Shown here piece after piece: positions 16,660 through 24,803 of a DNA stretch of 50,713 nt (positions are counted from its first letter, which is position 1; each line of letters begins with the position of its first letter). The stretch is taken from contig CALXGE010000005.1 of the NCBI GenBank assembly GCA_944387775.1, positions 1-50,713 on the forward strand, in the 5' to 3' direction. A program made the translations under genes and the position numbers. Below the pieces are notes generated by a model. The model was not told the DNA's origin, did not search any database, and worked only from the letters and a program-made list of their open reading frames with translations. This DNA is from an uncultured Oscillospiraceae bacterium. Its GTDB lineage: Bacteria; Bacillota; Clostridia; Oscillospirales; Oscillospiraceae.

Positions 16660-17168
16660 CGGAAGTGCTGGTCTGCGCTGCGCTGTGCCCGCCGGGAGAG
16701 GAGCACCAGGCGGCCTGGGAGCTGCTGGCGCAGGTCCTGGCCCGGGAACTGGGGATCGAAAGCCTTCCGGAGGTGGCGAAGGGGGGAGAGGGCAAGCCCT
16801 TTTTCCCGGAACGGCCGGATATCTGTTTCAACCTCAGCCACAGCCATGGGGCGGTGGCTTGCGCCGTCCATAATGAGGAGATCGGTGTGGACATCGAGCG
16901 GCTGCGTACCCCCCCCAAGCACCTGGGGCAGGGAATGGAGCCGGAGGCATTTTTCCGCCTGTGGACTGCCCGGGAGGCTACGGTGAAACGCCGGGGTCAG
17001 GGCATTGCCGCGCTGATGCGGGGAGAAGCCCCGGATCCCCTGTGCCGGTGTCTTCCGGATCTGCTCCCCGGCTGGGTGGTGACGGTGTGTCTCTCGGTGG
17101 ATGCTCCGGTGCGGGCTCTCCGGATGGAGGGATCTGACGACGAAAGTAGAGATCAGCCCCCAAAGTAA
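16656..17168 (+). CDS. 4'-phosphopantetheinyl transferase superfamily protein (Sfp-like, short)
   Basis: Predicted to transfer the phosphopantetheine arm of CoA to a carrier-protein serine. The 170-residue chain has the characteristic NLSHSHG segment (about residue 55), the metal-binding GVDIERL motif near residue 76, and the helix FFRLWTAREATVKRRGQG, which matches the Sfp pattern W-T-x-K/R-E-A-x-x-K. It is shorter than Sfp (about 224 residues), mainly at the N terminus and after the last motif. The start is GTG 16656, overlapping the upstream stop (GTGA). No polyketide or peptide synthetase is near, so the target is likely a fatty-acid or stand-alone carrier protein. Confidence 0.82.
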   Translation: MTEVLVCAALCPPGEEHQAAWELLAQVLARELGIESLPEVAKGGEGKPFFPERPDICFNLSHSHGAVACAVHNEEIGVDIERLRTPPKHLGQGMEPEAFFRLWTAREATVKRRGQGIAALMRGEAPDPLCRCLPDLLPGWVVTVCLSVDAPVRALRMEGSDDESRDQPPK

Positions 17169-17177
17169 AAATAAAAC

Positions 17178-17215
17178 GCCTGTCTGAGCGAACAAGTCTC
17201 AGACAGGCACTTTTT
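17178..17215. terminator. Bidirectional terminator, PPTase versus coaW
   Basis: An 11-bp perfect stem, GCCTGTCTGAG (17178-17188) and CTCAGACAGGC (17198-17208), followed by TTTTT on the plus strand. On the minus strand it is followed by GTTTTATTTTT. It sits between two convergent genes. Confidence 0.9.
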
Positions 17216-17232
17216 GTTGTTGAAAAGGGCAT

Positions 17233-18075
17233 TTAATCAGGTTGCTCTCCGTCCCGGAAAGAGCACAGGGCCGCGCCGATGGAGGTGGCGAAGGCGGCGT
17301 GCTCCGGGGTAATGAAGCGAATGCCGTGGAGCCGGGTGAAGAGAGCAAAGCAGTCCTCCGCCTGAGGAAGGTTGGACATAAAGCCGGTGAGGACCACAGT
17401 CTCACAGCCGCAGGCCCGACAGGCCATGACGGCAGTGGTGCCGATGGACTGGAGGACCATGTTCACAATGCCCGCAGCAAAATCCCCGGTGGTGGCGCTG
17501 TCGGATACATTGCCGAAGTTGGCGGCGGTGATGTCCAGGGGCAGGGAGGGGTGACTGTTGCGGGTGATGTCGCCCACCGTGAGGTCAATGTGGTTGATGT
17601 CGCCCTCCTGGGCAAGCTTTACGATCTGGTCGTACTGACGGGTGCCGCACAGCCGGGAGCAGAGCCCCGCCAGGGTACCGCCGCCCACGCCGGAGCCGCA
17701 CAGGTGGCGAACCTCTTTTCCCCGTTCCGCCCAGATAAAAGCGGTGCCGGTGCCCATACTGACGACCACGGCCTTCTCCTGGCCGCTGAGGGCCAGGCCG
17801 CCCACGCCCACGGCGGTAAACTCCTCCACCTTCTCCGTGGGGATGCCGTAGATATCGCCGTCTACGTAGGAGGCGCCTACTCCGGTAAGGGCGATCCGGG
17901 ACACATCCGCCAGAGACAGAGAGTTGGTAAAAAGGAAATTCCCCAGGGCACCGTAGAGGGAGGTGATGGGGTCCTGGGCCTGGACCCGGTGCATGGCGAT
18001 AGTGGAGCCATCGCGGCGCAGCCCCACGATTTTGGTGGTGGAGCCACCGATATCAATACCTAAGATCACAGACAT
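17233..18075 (-). CDS. coaW: Type II pantothenate kinase CoaW
   Basis: A second, unrelated-fold-group enzyme for the first step of CoA synthesis; 280 residues, PF03630 (Fumble-like) within the ASKHA superfamily. The phosphate-1 motif GIDIGGSTTK is at residues 6-15, VSMGTGTAF and GGTLAGLC lie mid-chain, and the end shows VLTGF and AFATSIGAALC. Bacterial type II enzymes are known mainly from staphylococci and other Firmicutes and resist CoA feedback. ATG 18075 is chosen because GGGAGG is 9 nt upstream; a TTG two codons earlier is too close to it. It is a single-gene unit with its own promoter. Together with coaX it makes pantothenate phosphorylation apparently redundant. Confidence 0.88.
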   Translation of the reverse strand: MSVILGIDIGGSTTKIVGLRRDGSTIAMHRVQAQDPITSLYGALGNFLFTNSLSLADVSRIALTGVGASYVDGDIYGIPTEKVEEFTAVGVGGLALSGQEKAVVVSMGTGTAFIWAERGKEVRHLCGSGVGGGTLAGLCSRLCGTRQYDQIVKLAQEGDINHIDLTVGDITRNSHPSLPLDITAANFGNVSDSATTGDFAAGIVNMVLQSIGTTAVMACRACGCETVVLTGFMSNLPQAEDCFALFTRLHGIRFITPEHAAFATSIGAALCSFRDGEQPD

Positions 18076-18128
18076 GGACAAAAACCTCCCAAGGGAAATT
18101 TCCCGGCGAATGGGCTTCCGGTTCCTTT

Positions 18129-18157
18129 ATATTAGGGGAAACGGAAAGAATTGTCAA
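18129..18157 (-). promoter_or_regulatory. SigA-type promoter of coaW
   Basis: On the minus strand, a perfect TTGACA (18157-18152), 17-bp spacer and TAATAT (18134-18129). It diverges from the pncB promoter about 30 bp away. Confidence 0.8.
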
Positions 18158-18165
18158 TTCTATCG

Positions 18166-18192
18166 TTGCAAAAGCCGGGGAAAAGATATACT
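18166..18192 (+). promoter_or_regulatory. Candidate promoter of pncB-cls-cobO-pepT
   Basis: TTGCAA (18166-18171) and TATACT (18187-18192), 15 bp apart. The -10 is good and the spacing slightly short. No other candidate fits better before pncB. Confidence 0.5.
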
Positions 18193-18258
18193 ATAAAAAG
18201 GTCAGGGACAGGCTTCGGGCCTGTTCCGGCCATTATGACGAAACAGAGGATAGGATAA

Positions 18259-19707
18259 ATGGAGCGCAAAGAGAAGCTGAATCTGTCGATGCTGTTCGAC
18301 TTCTACGAGATGACCATGGCCAACGGCTACTTCCGCCAGGGGCTGCAGGATCGTATCACCTATTTCGATGTTTTCTTCCGCCGGGTGCCCGACGGCGGCG
18401 GCTATGCCATTGCCGCCGGCCTGGAGCAGCTGGTGGATTATATCCGGGACCTCCACTTTGACGAGGAGGACATCGCCTATCTGCGGAGCAAAGGCCTGTT
18501 TGAGGAGGACTTCCTGGACTACCTGCGTACCTTCCGCTTCACTGGCGATATCTGGGCGGTGCCGGAGGGAACGCCGGTATTTCCCCATGAGCCCCTGATC
18601 ACCGTCCGGGCTCCTGCTGCCCAGGCCCAGCTCATCGAGACATATGCCCTTTTGTGTGTCAACCACCAGAGCCTCATCGCTACCAAGGCCAGTCGGCTTA
18701 TCCGAGCGGCCCAGGGCCGGGTGATCCTGGAGTTCGGCTCCCGCCGTGCCCAGGGTGTGGACGGCGCGGTAGTGGGCGCCAGAGCGGCCTATATCGGCGG
18801 CGTCCATGGGACGGCCTGTGCTCTCAGCGACCAGGTCTACGGTGTGCCGGCTGCAGGCACCATGGCCCACTCCTGGGTGCAGATGTTCCCCACCCAGTAC
18901 GAGGCCTTCAAGGCATACTGCGAGATCTATCCCAACAATGCCATTTTGCTGGTGGACACCTACAACACGCTGAAAAGCGGCGTGCCCGATGCCATCCGGG
19001 CCTTTAACGAGGTCCTGCGTCCCCGGGGGATCACCAAGTGCGGTATCCGGCTGGACTCCGGCGATATCGCCTACCTCACCAAGGAGGCCCGGAAGATGCT
19101 GGACGCCGCCGGATGGGAGAGCTGCACCATCTCCGCCTCCAACTCTCTGGACGAGAACCTGATCCGGGACCTGCTGCTCCAGGGAGCCCAGGTGGACTCC
19201 TTCGGCGTGGGTGAGCGGCTCATTACCGCCCGCAGCGAGCCGGTGTTCGGCGGCGTGTACAAGCTGGTGGCGGTGGAAGATGAGGACGGCACTATCGTGC
19301 CCAAGATCAAGATCAGCGAGAATGTCACCAAGATCACCACTCCCCACTACAAGAAGCTCTACCGCTTCTATGGGAACGATACCGGCAAGGCCATTGCCGA
19401 CTACCTTGCTGTCTATGACGAAACGGTGGATGACAGCAAGCCCCTGGTTATTTTTGACCCGGATGCCACCTGGAAGAAGAAGGAGGTCTACAACTTCACC
19501 GCCAAGGAGCTCCAGGTCCCCGTGTTCCAGAACGGAGAACTGGTCTACGATCTGCCCTCTCTGGAGGAAATTCGCTCCTACTGCGCTCAGCAGCTGGATA
19601 CGCTGTGGGACGAAGTCAAGCGCTTTGACAACCCCCACAATTACTATGTGGACCTCTCCCAGAAGCTGTGGGATGTGAAATACGGCCTTCTGGAGAAGAA
19701 CCACTGA
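18259..19707 (+). CDS. pncB: Nicotinate phosphoribosyltransferase
   Basis: Makes nicotinate mononucleotide from nicotinate and phosphoribosyl pyrophosphate in the NAD salvage route, normally driven by ATP through a phospho-histidine. The 482-residue protein belongs to the long subgroup typical of Firmicutes. Recognisable segments are DFYEMTMANGYF at the start, EFGSRRAQG, the GTMAHSWVQMF stretch with the likely phosphorylated histidine, LRPRGITKCGIRLDSGD, and SFGVGERLITA. The ribosome site is weak (AGAGGATAGG). The cls start follows 31 bp downstream, so the two are probably cotranscribed. Confidence 0.95.
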   Translation: MERKEKLNLSMLFDFYEMTMANGYFRQGLQDRITYFDVFFRRVPDGGGYAIAAGLEQLVDYIRDLHFDEEDIAYLRSKGLFEEDFLDYLRTFRFTGDIWAVPEGTPVFPHEPLITVRAPAAQAQLIETYALLCVNHQSLIATKASRLIRAAQGRVILEFGSRRAQGVDGAVVGARAAYIGGVHGTACALSDQVYGVPAAGTMAHSWVQMFPTQYEAFKAYCEIYPNNAILLVDTYNTLKSGVPDAIRAFNEVLRPRGITKCGIRLDSGDIAYLTKEARKMLDAAGWESCTISASNSLDENLIRDLLLQGAQVDSFGVGERLITARSEPVFGGVYKLVAVEDEDGTIVPKIKISENVTKITTPHYKKLYRFYGNDTGKAIADYLAVYDETVDDSKPLVIFDPDATWKKKEVYNFTAKELQVPVFQNGELVYDLPSLEEIRSYCAQQLDTLWDEVKRFDNPHNYYVDLSQKLWDVKYGLLEKNH

Positions 19708-19738
19708 TCTGCGCCCTGTTCCGGGAAAGGAGAAGCAA

Positions 19739-21307
19739 GTGAAAAGTCCCATTGTAAAGCGGCCGGTGAAGGAGACCACAGAGCGGCGGATTTCCGCTAC
19801 GCTGCGTATTGCTCTGGTGCTGGTGCTGCTGGTGGTGAACGTGGCTGCGGTGGTACTGCTGTCCTACTTCCTGCAGGCCCACTCCGCCATTGTAGTGACC
19901 ATCCTCATAGAGGCGGCGGCCATTGCTGTGGCTATCAATATCCAGAGCAGTTCCTCCAGTGCCAGCTATAAACTGGCCTGGACGCTGCTGGTAGTAGCTG
20001 TGCCGGTGGCGGGGCTGATTCTCTACGTCCTCTGGGGCGGCAATATCCAGAGTAAACGGCTGAACCTGCTGGTGGTGAAGCCACCGGAGAACCGGGGGGC
20101 GGAAAAGCGGCAGAGCGAGGCCAATCTGGAGCGACTGGGCGAGGTGCTGCCCAACTGGCGGCGGACCGCCGCCATGCTGGACCGGCGTGAGTTTCTGCTC
20201 TATCGGGAGACGGACGTCACCTATTTTCACGGCGGAGATGCCTTCTTTGCCGACGCCCTGAGCCGGATGGCCCGGGCGGAGCGGTTCATCTTCTTGGAGT
20301 ACTTTATTCTGGCGGAGGGGAAGTTGTGGGACCGGATCATGGAGGTGCTCACCGAGCGCTCCCGCCACGGCGTGGAGATCAAGATCATCTTTGACGACTT
20401 CGGCAACATCACCCGCATGCGCTGGGAGACCATTGAGCAGATGCGTCAGGCGGGGATGGAGGTGGAGATCTTCAACCCGGTCCATCAGTATGTGAACCGC
20501 CTGTATTTCAACTACCGGGACCACCGGAAGATCCTCTGCATCGATGGCCAATATGCCTATACCGGCGGCATCAATGTAGCCGATGAGTACGCCGGCTTCA
20601 TCCGTCGGTTCGGGGAGTGGAAGGACAGCGGTGTCCTTTTGGATGGCCCCGGGGCCTGGGGCCTCACCGCCCGGTTTATTCACATGTGGGAGATGCTCTA
20701 CGGTCATGTCCACAACGAGCACGACTACTACCACCCCCTGGAGTCCCGTCCTGGCGGCGGCTGGTGCCAGCCCTTTGCCGACGGCCCCATCAACAATCCG
20801 GACAACCCGGCGGAGGACGTGTTCCTCCAGTGCATCGCCAACGCCCACCACTATGTCTGGCTCACCACCCCCTATTTTGCTGTGGAGGACAGCGTGGTGC
20901 GGGCGTTGTGCCTGGCTGCGGACAGCGGTGTGGACGTGCGGCTGCTGCTGCCGGGGATTCCGGACCACAAGTATACCCAGATCGTGGCGGGCTCCTACTA
21001 TGAAAAGCTGATCTCCCACGGTGTGAAGATCTACGAGTTTACCCCCGGCTTCCTCCACGCTAAGAGCTTTGTGGTGGACGGCGAGGTGGCTATGGTGGGA
21101 ACCATCAACATGGATTATCGCAGCTTCCAGCTCCATTACGAGTGCGGGGTCATGCTCTACGGAGCCGCCGCCATCGCTGAGGTCCGCAAGGACATGGAGG
21201 GAATCATTTCCCGCAGCGCGCCGGTAGATCTGGAGATCTGGAAGAAGCGGTCCTGGTTTCGAAAAATGGCCGAGAAGGTACTGCGGGTATTTTCCATCTG
21301 GATGTAG
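19739..21307 (+). CDS. cls: Cardiolipin synthase (phospholipase D family)
   Basis: Joins two phosphatidylglycerols into cardiolipin and glycerol at the membrane. The 522-residue protein has two N-terminal membrane helices (about residues 22-45 and 75-98). Two HKD catalytic motifs follow: HRKILCID...GGIN near residue 263 and HAKSFVVD...GTIN near residue 440. Both are intact. The start is GTG 19739 with AAAGGAG 6 nt upstream. Length and two-helix layout match ClsA-type enzymes. Its place between pncB and cobO has no obvious metabolic logic. Confidence 0.93.
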   Translation: MKSPIVKRPVKETTERRISATLRIALVLVLLVVNVAAVVLLSYFLQAHSAIVVTILIEAAAIAVAINIQSSSSSASYKLAWTLLVVAVPVAGLILYVLWGGNIQSKRLNLLVVKPPENRGAEKRQSEANLERLGEVLPNWRRTAAMLDRREFLLYRETDVTYFHGGDAFFADALSRMARAERFIFLEYFILAEGKLWDRIMEVLTERSRHGVEIKIIFDDFGNITRMRWETIEQMRQAGMEVEIFNPVHQYVNRLYFNYRDHRKILCIDGQYAYTGGINVADEYAGFIRRFGEWKDSGVLLDGPGAWGLTARFIHMWEMLYGHVHNEHDYYHPLESRPGGGWCQPFADGPINNPDNPAEDVFLQCIANAHHYVWLTTPYFAVEDSVVRALCLAADSGVDVRLLLPGIPDHKYTQIVAGSYYEKLISHGVKIYEFTPGFLHAKSFVVDGEVAMVGTINMDYRSFQLHYECGVMLYGAAAIAEVRKDMEGIISRSAPVDLEIWKKRSWFRKMAEKVLRVFSIWM

Positions 21308-21353
21308 GAATCATATGAGAACTATCTTTGCCAAATAAAAGGGAGGACAGAAG

Positions 21354-21872
21354 TTGAAAGGATTGATCCATCTCTACTGCGGAGAGGGAAAAGGAAAGAC
21401 CACTGCCGCTATGGGGCTGGCTCTGCGAGCCGCCGGAGCGGGGAAGCGGGTGCTGGTGCTGCAGTTTTTCAAGGACGGCAGCTCCTCCGAGGTCCAGGCT
21501 CTGGACCGCTTTGATAACGTGGAGGTTGTAGCACACAGAAAGCAGTTCGGTTTCTTCTGGACTCTGTCTGATGCCGAAAAAGAGGAGGCTCGGGTCTATT
21601 ATACCGCTCTCCTGGAGGAGGTCATGGCCAAAAGTGGAGCGTATGGTCTGCTGGTATTGGACGAGGCCATGAGTGCCTGCACCAACCGCGTGATCGACGA
21701 GGGGCGGCTGCTGGACCTCCTGGAACATAAGCCGGAGGAGCTGGAGGTGGTCCTCACCGGCCGGAATCCTTCCCAGACCATGATAGACCGGGCAGATTAT
21801 GTCACGGAGATGCGGAAGATTAAGCACCCCTTTGACCGGGGGATCCCCGCCCGCTACGGTGTGGAGTACTGA
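21354..21872 (+). CDS. cobO: Corrinoid adenosyltransferase CobO/BtuR type
   Basis: Adds the 5'-deoxyadenosyl group from ATP to reduced cob(I)alamin or its a,c-diamide precursor. The 172-residue chain has the family P-loop GEGKGKTT (residues 10-17), the LLVLDEA segment near residue 100, and the C-terminal signature VLTGRNPS...ADYVTEMRKIKHPFDRGIPAR. The start is TTG 21354, 6 nt after GGGAGGA. It is separate from the riboswitch-controlled cobalamin operon at 24804-29684, and I see no cobalamin riboswitch in the 46 bp before it, so it may be made even when cobalamin is plentiful. That would suit its known role in activating salvaged cobalamin. Confidence 0.92.
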   Translation: MKGLIHLYCGEGKGKTTAAMGLALRAAGAGKRVLVLQFFKDGSSSEVQALDRFDNVEVVAHRKQFGFFWTLSDAEKEEARVYYTALLEEVMAKSGAYGLLVLDEAMSACTNRVIDEGRLLDLLEHKPEELEVVLTGRNPSQTMIDRADYVTEMRKIKHPFDRGIPARYGVEY

Positions 21873-21903
21873 AAATATTTTACCGGAAGAGAGGAAAAAC
21901 AGT

Positions 21904-23130
21904 ATGCGTGCGTATGAACGGTTTCTGAACTACGCGAAAGTGAACACAGAGTCTGCCGACGGGACAGGGAAGAGCCCCAGCACTGACGGTCAGTGGGATC
22001 TGGCCAGACTGCTGGTGGAGGAGCTGAATGCCTTGGGTATGAAGGATGCCAAGGTCAGTGAATTCGGCGTGGTGACGGCGGTGCTGCCGGCTACACCGGG
22101 CTGTGAGGCTGTGCCGACTCTGGGTTTCCTGGCCCATATGGACACCGCCCCTGCCTTTTCCGGCGCTGGTGTGGTGCCCATTGTCCACGAGAACTATGAC
22201 GGCGGCGACGTGGTGCTGCCCAAGGAGGGCCGTGTGATCCGCCTGGCGGATTTCCCGGAGATGGCTACCCTGAAGGGCCGCACCCTCATCACCGCTGATG
22301 GCTCCACTCTGCTGGGGGCAGATGACAAGGCGGGCGTGGCGGAGGTCATGACCCTCTGCGAGGAGCTCATCACCTCCGGCGCACCCCACGGGAAGCTCTG
22401 CGTGGCCTTCACGCCGGACGAAGAGATTGGAGAAGGCTCCAACCACTTTGACGTCCCCGCCTTCGGTGCGAAGTACGCCTACACGGTGGATGGTAGCAAG
22501 GAGGGCGGCATCGAGTATGAGAACTTCAACGCTGCCTCTGCCAAGGTGGAGATCACCGGTGTATCCGTCCACCCCGGCGAGGCCAAGGATGCCATGGAGA
22601 ATGCCTTGCTCATCGCCATGGAGCTCAACGCCAAGCTCCCCCCGGAGGAGATCCCTGCCCGCACTGAGGGATACCAGGGCTTCTTTCACCTGGATGAGAT
22701 GAACGGCACCGTGGCCTTTGCCAAGATGGATTATATCATCCGCGACCACGATATGGAGCGCTTCACCCAGCGCAAGGCCCTGATGGAGCAGGTGGTGCAG
22801 GAGGTCCAGGCCGCTCATCCCAAGGCAAAGCTGGAGCTGACGCTGCGGGACAGCTATTACAATATGGTTGGCCAGCTGAAGGACTGCATGCACCTCGTTG
22901 AGAATGCCAGAGAGGCGGCCCGCATGGCGGGGGTGGAGCCTACCACCACGGCCATCCGGGGCGGCACCGATGGAGCCCGCCTGTCCTTCAAAGGCCTGCC
23001 CTGTCCCAATCTGGGCACCGGCGGCTACAATTTCCACGGCCCCTATGAGTGCGTCACCGTGGAGGGAATGGACACCGTGGTGGCCATCCTTCGCAACATT
23101 GTAGCCCTCTACGCCAAGACTGAGGCATAA
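21904..23130 (+). CDS. pepT: Peptidase T (tripeptide aminopeptidase)
   Basis: A cytoplasmic M20B-family zinc peptidase that removes the N-terminal residue of tripeptides. At 408 residues it is the usual length. Di-zinc-site and catalytic residues are visible: LAHMDTAP (His, Asp) near residue 80, LLGADDKAGVAE with the bridging Asp, TPDEEIGEG with the catalytic Glu pair, TVDGSKEG, and the closing NFHGPYECV histidine. ATG 21904 is used, preceded by AGAGGAAA. The open frame extends upstream over the end of cobO without family similarity. A strong terminator follows. Confidence 0.95.
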   Translation: MRAYERFLNYAKVNTESADGTGKSPSTDGQWDLARLLVEELNALGMKDAKVSEFGVVTAVLPATPGCEAVPTLGFLAHMDTAPAFSGAGVVPIVHENYDGGDVVLPKEGRVIRLADFPEMATLKGRTLITADGSTLLGADDKAGVAEVMTLCEELITSGAPHGKLCVAFTPDEEIGEGSNHFDVPAFGAKYAYTVDGSKEGGIEYENFNAASAKVEITGVSVHPGEAKDAMENALLIAMELNAKLPPEEIPARTEGYQGFFHLDEMNGTVAFAKMDYIIRDHDMERFTQRKALMEQVVQEVQAAHPKAKLELTLRDSYYNMVGQLKDCMHLVENAREAARMAGVEPTTTAIRGGTDGARLSFKGLPCPNLGTGGYNFHGPYECVTVEGMDTVVAILRNIVALYAKTEA

Positions 23131-23152
23131 CGATCTGACAATTGAACCCATA

Positions 23153-23201
23153 CACGTACAGCGCCCTCCGCTAAAATCGGCGGAGGGCGCTGCGTGTTTT
23201 T
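23153..23201 (+). terminator. Intrinsic terminator after pepT
   Basis: A long stem with CAGCGCCCTCCGC on the 5' arm and GCGGAGGGCGCTG on the 3' arm, extended outward by CACG/CGTG, then TTTTT (23197-23201). It closes the pncB-pepT unit and lies against the end of sigF on the other strand. Confidence 0.9.
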
Positions 23202-23211
23202 ATGAAAGCTC

Positions 23212-23919
23212 CTACCCCATGTCCCGGCGCAGCCGCTCCAGGGCCCGTTTCTCCAGTCGTGATACCTGGACCTGGGATACCCCCAGAATCCGGGCGCACT
23301 GCTGCTGGGTAAGGCCCCGATAGAACCGTAGGAGGATGGTCTGCTGTTCTTGCTCCGGCAGGGCGTGAATAGCGGAGCGCAGGGCGATGCGCTCCACTAG
23401 GGCCTCCTCCGTGGCGGCGCTGTCCGCCAGAGTGGACTCCAGGGTGAGACCGTCGGCGTTCTCCTGCTGCAGGCTGTCTGGGGTGGCCACGGCCAGTTCA
23501 GCCACGGCGATCTCCTCCGGGGAGAAACCTGTGGCCTCACTGAGTTCCGACAGGGCCGGTTCCCGGCCCAAGCGGGTGCGCAGCTGCTCCCGGGCGCTGT
23601 AGATAGTGAGACTCTGCTCCCGAAGCCCACGGCTTACCTTCAGAGCTCCGTTGTCCCGGAGGTAGCGTCGGATCTCTCCGGCGATCTTGGGGACCGCATA
23701 GGTAGAGAACTGGGTTCCATATTCCGGATCAAAGCCCTGCACCGCTTTGAGAAACCCCAGGCAGCCCAGCTGATAGAGATCCTCCGGCTCGGCGCCCCGG
23801 CCGTAGTAGCGTTTCACCACCGCCCAGATAAGGCCGCTGTTTAATTCCAAGGCCCGAGCTGTTGCCTCCTGGTCTCCCTGCCGGGCCAGCTCCAGGAGAT
23901 CCAGGGTGTCGGCGGTCAC
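23212..23919 (-). CDS. sigF: Forespore sigma factor SigF (SpoIIAC)
   Basis: The first compartment-specific sigma factor of sporulation, active in the forespore after asymmetric division. The 235-residue protein lacks region 1. It has region 2 (ALELNSGLIWAVVKRYYGRG, then DLYQLGCLGFLKAVQGFD and the -10-reading TQFSTYAVPKIAGEIRRYLRD), region 3, and region 4 with the helix-turn-helix LTQQQCARILGVSQVQVSRLEK. The start is GTG 23919, overlapping the spoIIAB stop by 4 bp. The order spoIIAA-spoIIAB-sigF is that of all endospore formers, so this assignment is firm and separates it from SigG and SigE. Confidence 0.96.
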   Translation of the reverse strand: MTADTLDLLELARQGDQEATARALELNSGLIWAVVKRYYGRGAEPEDLYQLGCLGFLKAVQGFDPEYGTQFSTYAVPKIAGEIRRYLRDNGALKVSRGLREQSLTIYSAREQLRTRLGREPALSELSEATGFSPEEIAVAELAVATPDSLQQENADGLTLESTLADSAATEEALVERIALRSAIHALPEQEQQTILLRFYRGLTQQQCARILGVSQVQVSRLEKRALERLRRDMG

Positions 23920-24359
23920 TTGCTTGCCGGACGGGGCAGGATCCTCCGGCGCATGGTGACACGGGTGCCCTTGCCCTCGGCGGAGCGGACAGTGAGCTTG
24001 TCCATAAAGCTCTCCATGATGGTGAAGCCCATGCCGCTGCGCTCCTCGCCGCCGGTGGTGTAGAGGGGCTTGCGGGCCTGTTCCACGTCGGCAATGCCCT
24101 TGCCCCAGTCCCGGACGGTCACCTCCAGGATATTCCCCTCCAGGATCTTGGCCTTCACCACGATTTTACCCAGAGTATCGGGGTAGGCGTGGACGATGGC
24201 ATTGGTTACTGCCTCGCTGACGGCGGTCTTGATATCTCCCAGCTCCTCCAGGGTGGGATCCAGCTGGGCGGCAAAGCAAGCCACGGCTCCACGGGCAAAG
24301 CCCTCGTTGGCGCTGCGGCTGAGAAACTCAAAGGTTATGTAGTTGGTGGTTCTTGTCAT
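23916..24359 (-). CDS. spoIIAB: Anti-sigma F factor SpoIIAB
   Basis: Binds and silences SigF in the predivisional cell and phosphorylates SpoIIAA on serine. The 147-residue protein is a GHKL-type ATPase: N box EAVTNAIVHAYP near residue 47, G1 box VRDWGKGIAD near residue 83, a lid region, and the GMGFTIMESF G2-like stretch near residue 108. The start ATG 24359 lies 10 bp after spoIIAA, preceded by TAGGAGGCG. It overlaps sigF by 4 bp, which keeps anti-sigma and sigma production matched. Confidence 0.96.
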   Translation of the reverse strand: MTRTTNYITFEFLSRSANEGFARGAVACFAAQLDPTLEELGDIKTAVSEAVTNAIVHAYPDTLGKIVVKAKILEGNILEVTVRDWGKGIADVEQARKPLYTTGGEERSGMGFTIMESFMDKLTVRSAEGKGTRVTMRRRILPRPASK

Positions 24360-24369
24360 GACGCGCCTC

Positions 24370-24675
24370 CTAGATCAGATTGACGTAGCGGCCCAAGCCC
24401 GCGGTCTCCAGTACCCTGGCCGCCTGCCGGGGGATATTGACCACGACCAGACTGCCTGCCAGGGCCTCCATCCGCCGACGAGCCCGGAGCACCACCGCGA
24501 TGCCGGAGCTGTCCATAAAGGTCAGGCCGCCCATATCCAGAATGGTCTTGACCGGCAGATTCTGTTCGATGCACCGGTCTATGGACTCCATGAGTCCCCT
24601 GGCGGCGTGATGGTCCAGCTCGCCGGCCAGAGAGATGGTGAGCTGGCGATTCTCCGCCCTGTAGTTCATTTCCAT
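24370..24675 (-). CDS. spoIIAA: Anti-anti-sigma factor SpoIIAA
   Basis: A STAS-domain protein (101 residues) that frees SigF by binding SpoIIAB once dephosphorylated by SpoIIE. The phosphorylatable serine is in the conserved TFMDSSGIAVVL motif near residue 56. ATG 24675 is chosen because AAGGAG lies 7 nt upstream; an ATG two codons later (24669) is also possible, and the open frame continues upstream only into the promoter region. It is the first gene of the spoIIA operon. The promoter and Spo0A box are at 24733-24767. Confidence 0.95.
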   Translation of the reverse strand: MEMNYRAENRQLTISLAGELDHHAARGLMESIDRCIEQNLPVKTILDMGGLTFMDSSGIAVVLRARRRMEALAGSLVVVNIPRQAARVLETAGLGRYVNLI

Positions 24676-24698
24676 GGCTTGTCTCCTTCGTGAAAAAC

Positions 24699-24734
24699 AA
24701 AAAAATGGCTGCAAGCTTGTTTGCTTGCAGCCAT
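24699..24734 (-). terminator. Intrinsic terminator of the cobalamin operon
   Basis: On the minus strand, ATGGCTGCAAGC (24734-24723) and GCTTGCAGCCAT (24716-24705) form a perfect 12-bp stem followed by a run of seven T (24705-24699). It stops readthrough from cobQ into spoIIAA. Its 5' arm overlaps the -10 and predicted start of the spoIIA promoter. Confidence 0.9.
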
Positions 24735-24767
24735 TATACCGGCCTGGGCCGGGACCATTTTGTCGAA
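24733..24767 (-). promoter_or_regulatory. spoIIA promoter with perfect Spo0A box
   Basis: A -10, TATAAT (24738-24733), lies 58 nt before the spoIIAA start codon. Upstream is a perfect Spo0A box, TGTCGAA (24761-24767 on the plus strand), where a -35 would be expected. No SigA -35 lies at 17 bp; a TCGACA overlapping the box is 22 bp from the -10, the same unusual spacing known for the Spo0A-activated spoIIG promoter of Bacillus. A SigH-type promoter, as in Bacillus spoIIA, is not evident. Control by Spo0A-phosphate is inferred. Confidence 0.65.
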
Positions 24768-24803
24768 ACCAGGAAAGGGGGAAAATTTCCCAAAAAATGA
24801 AAA

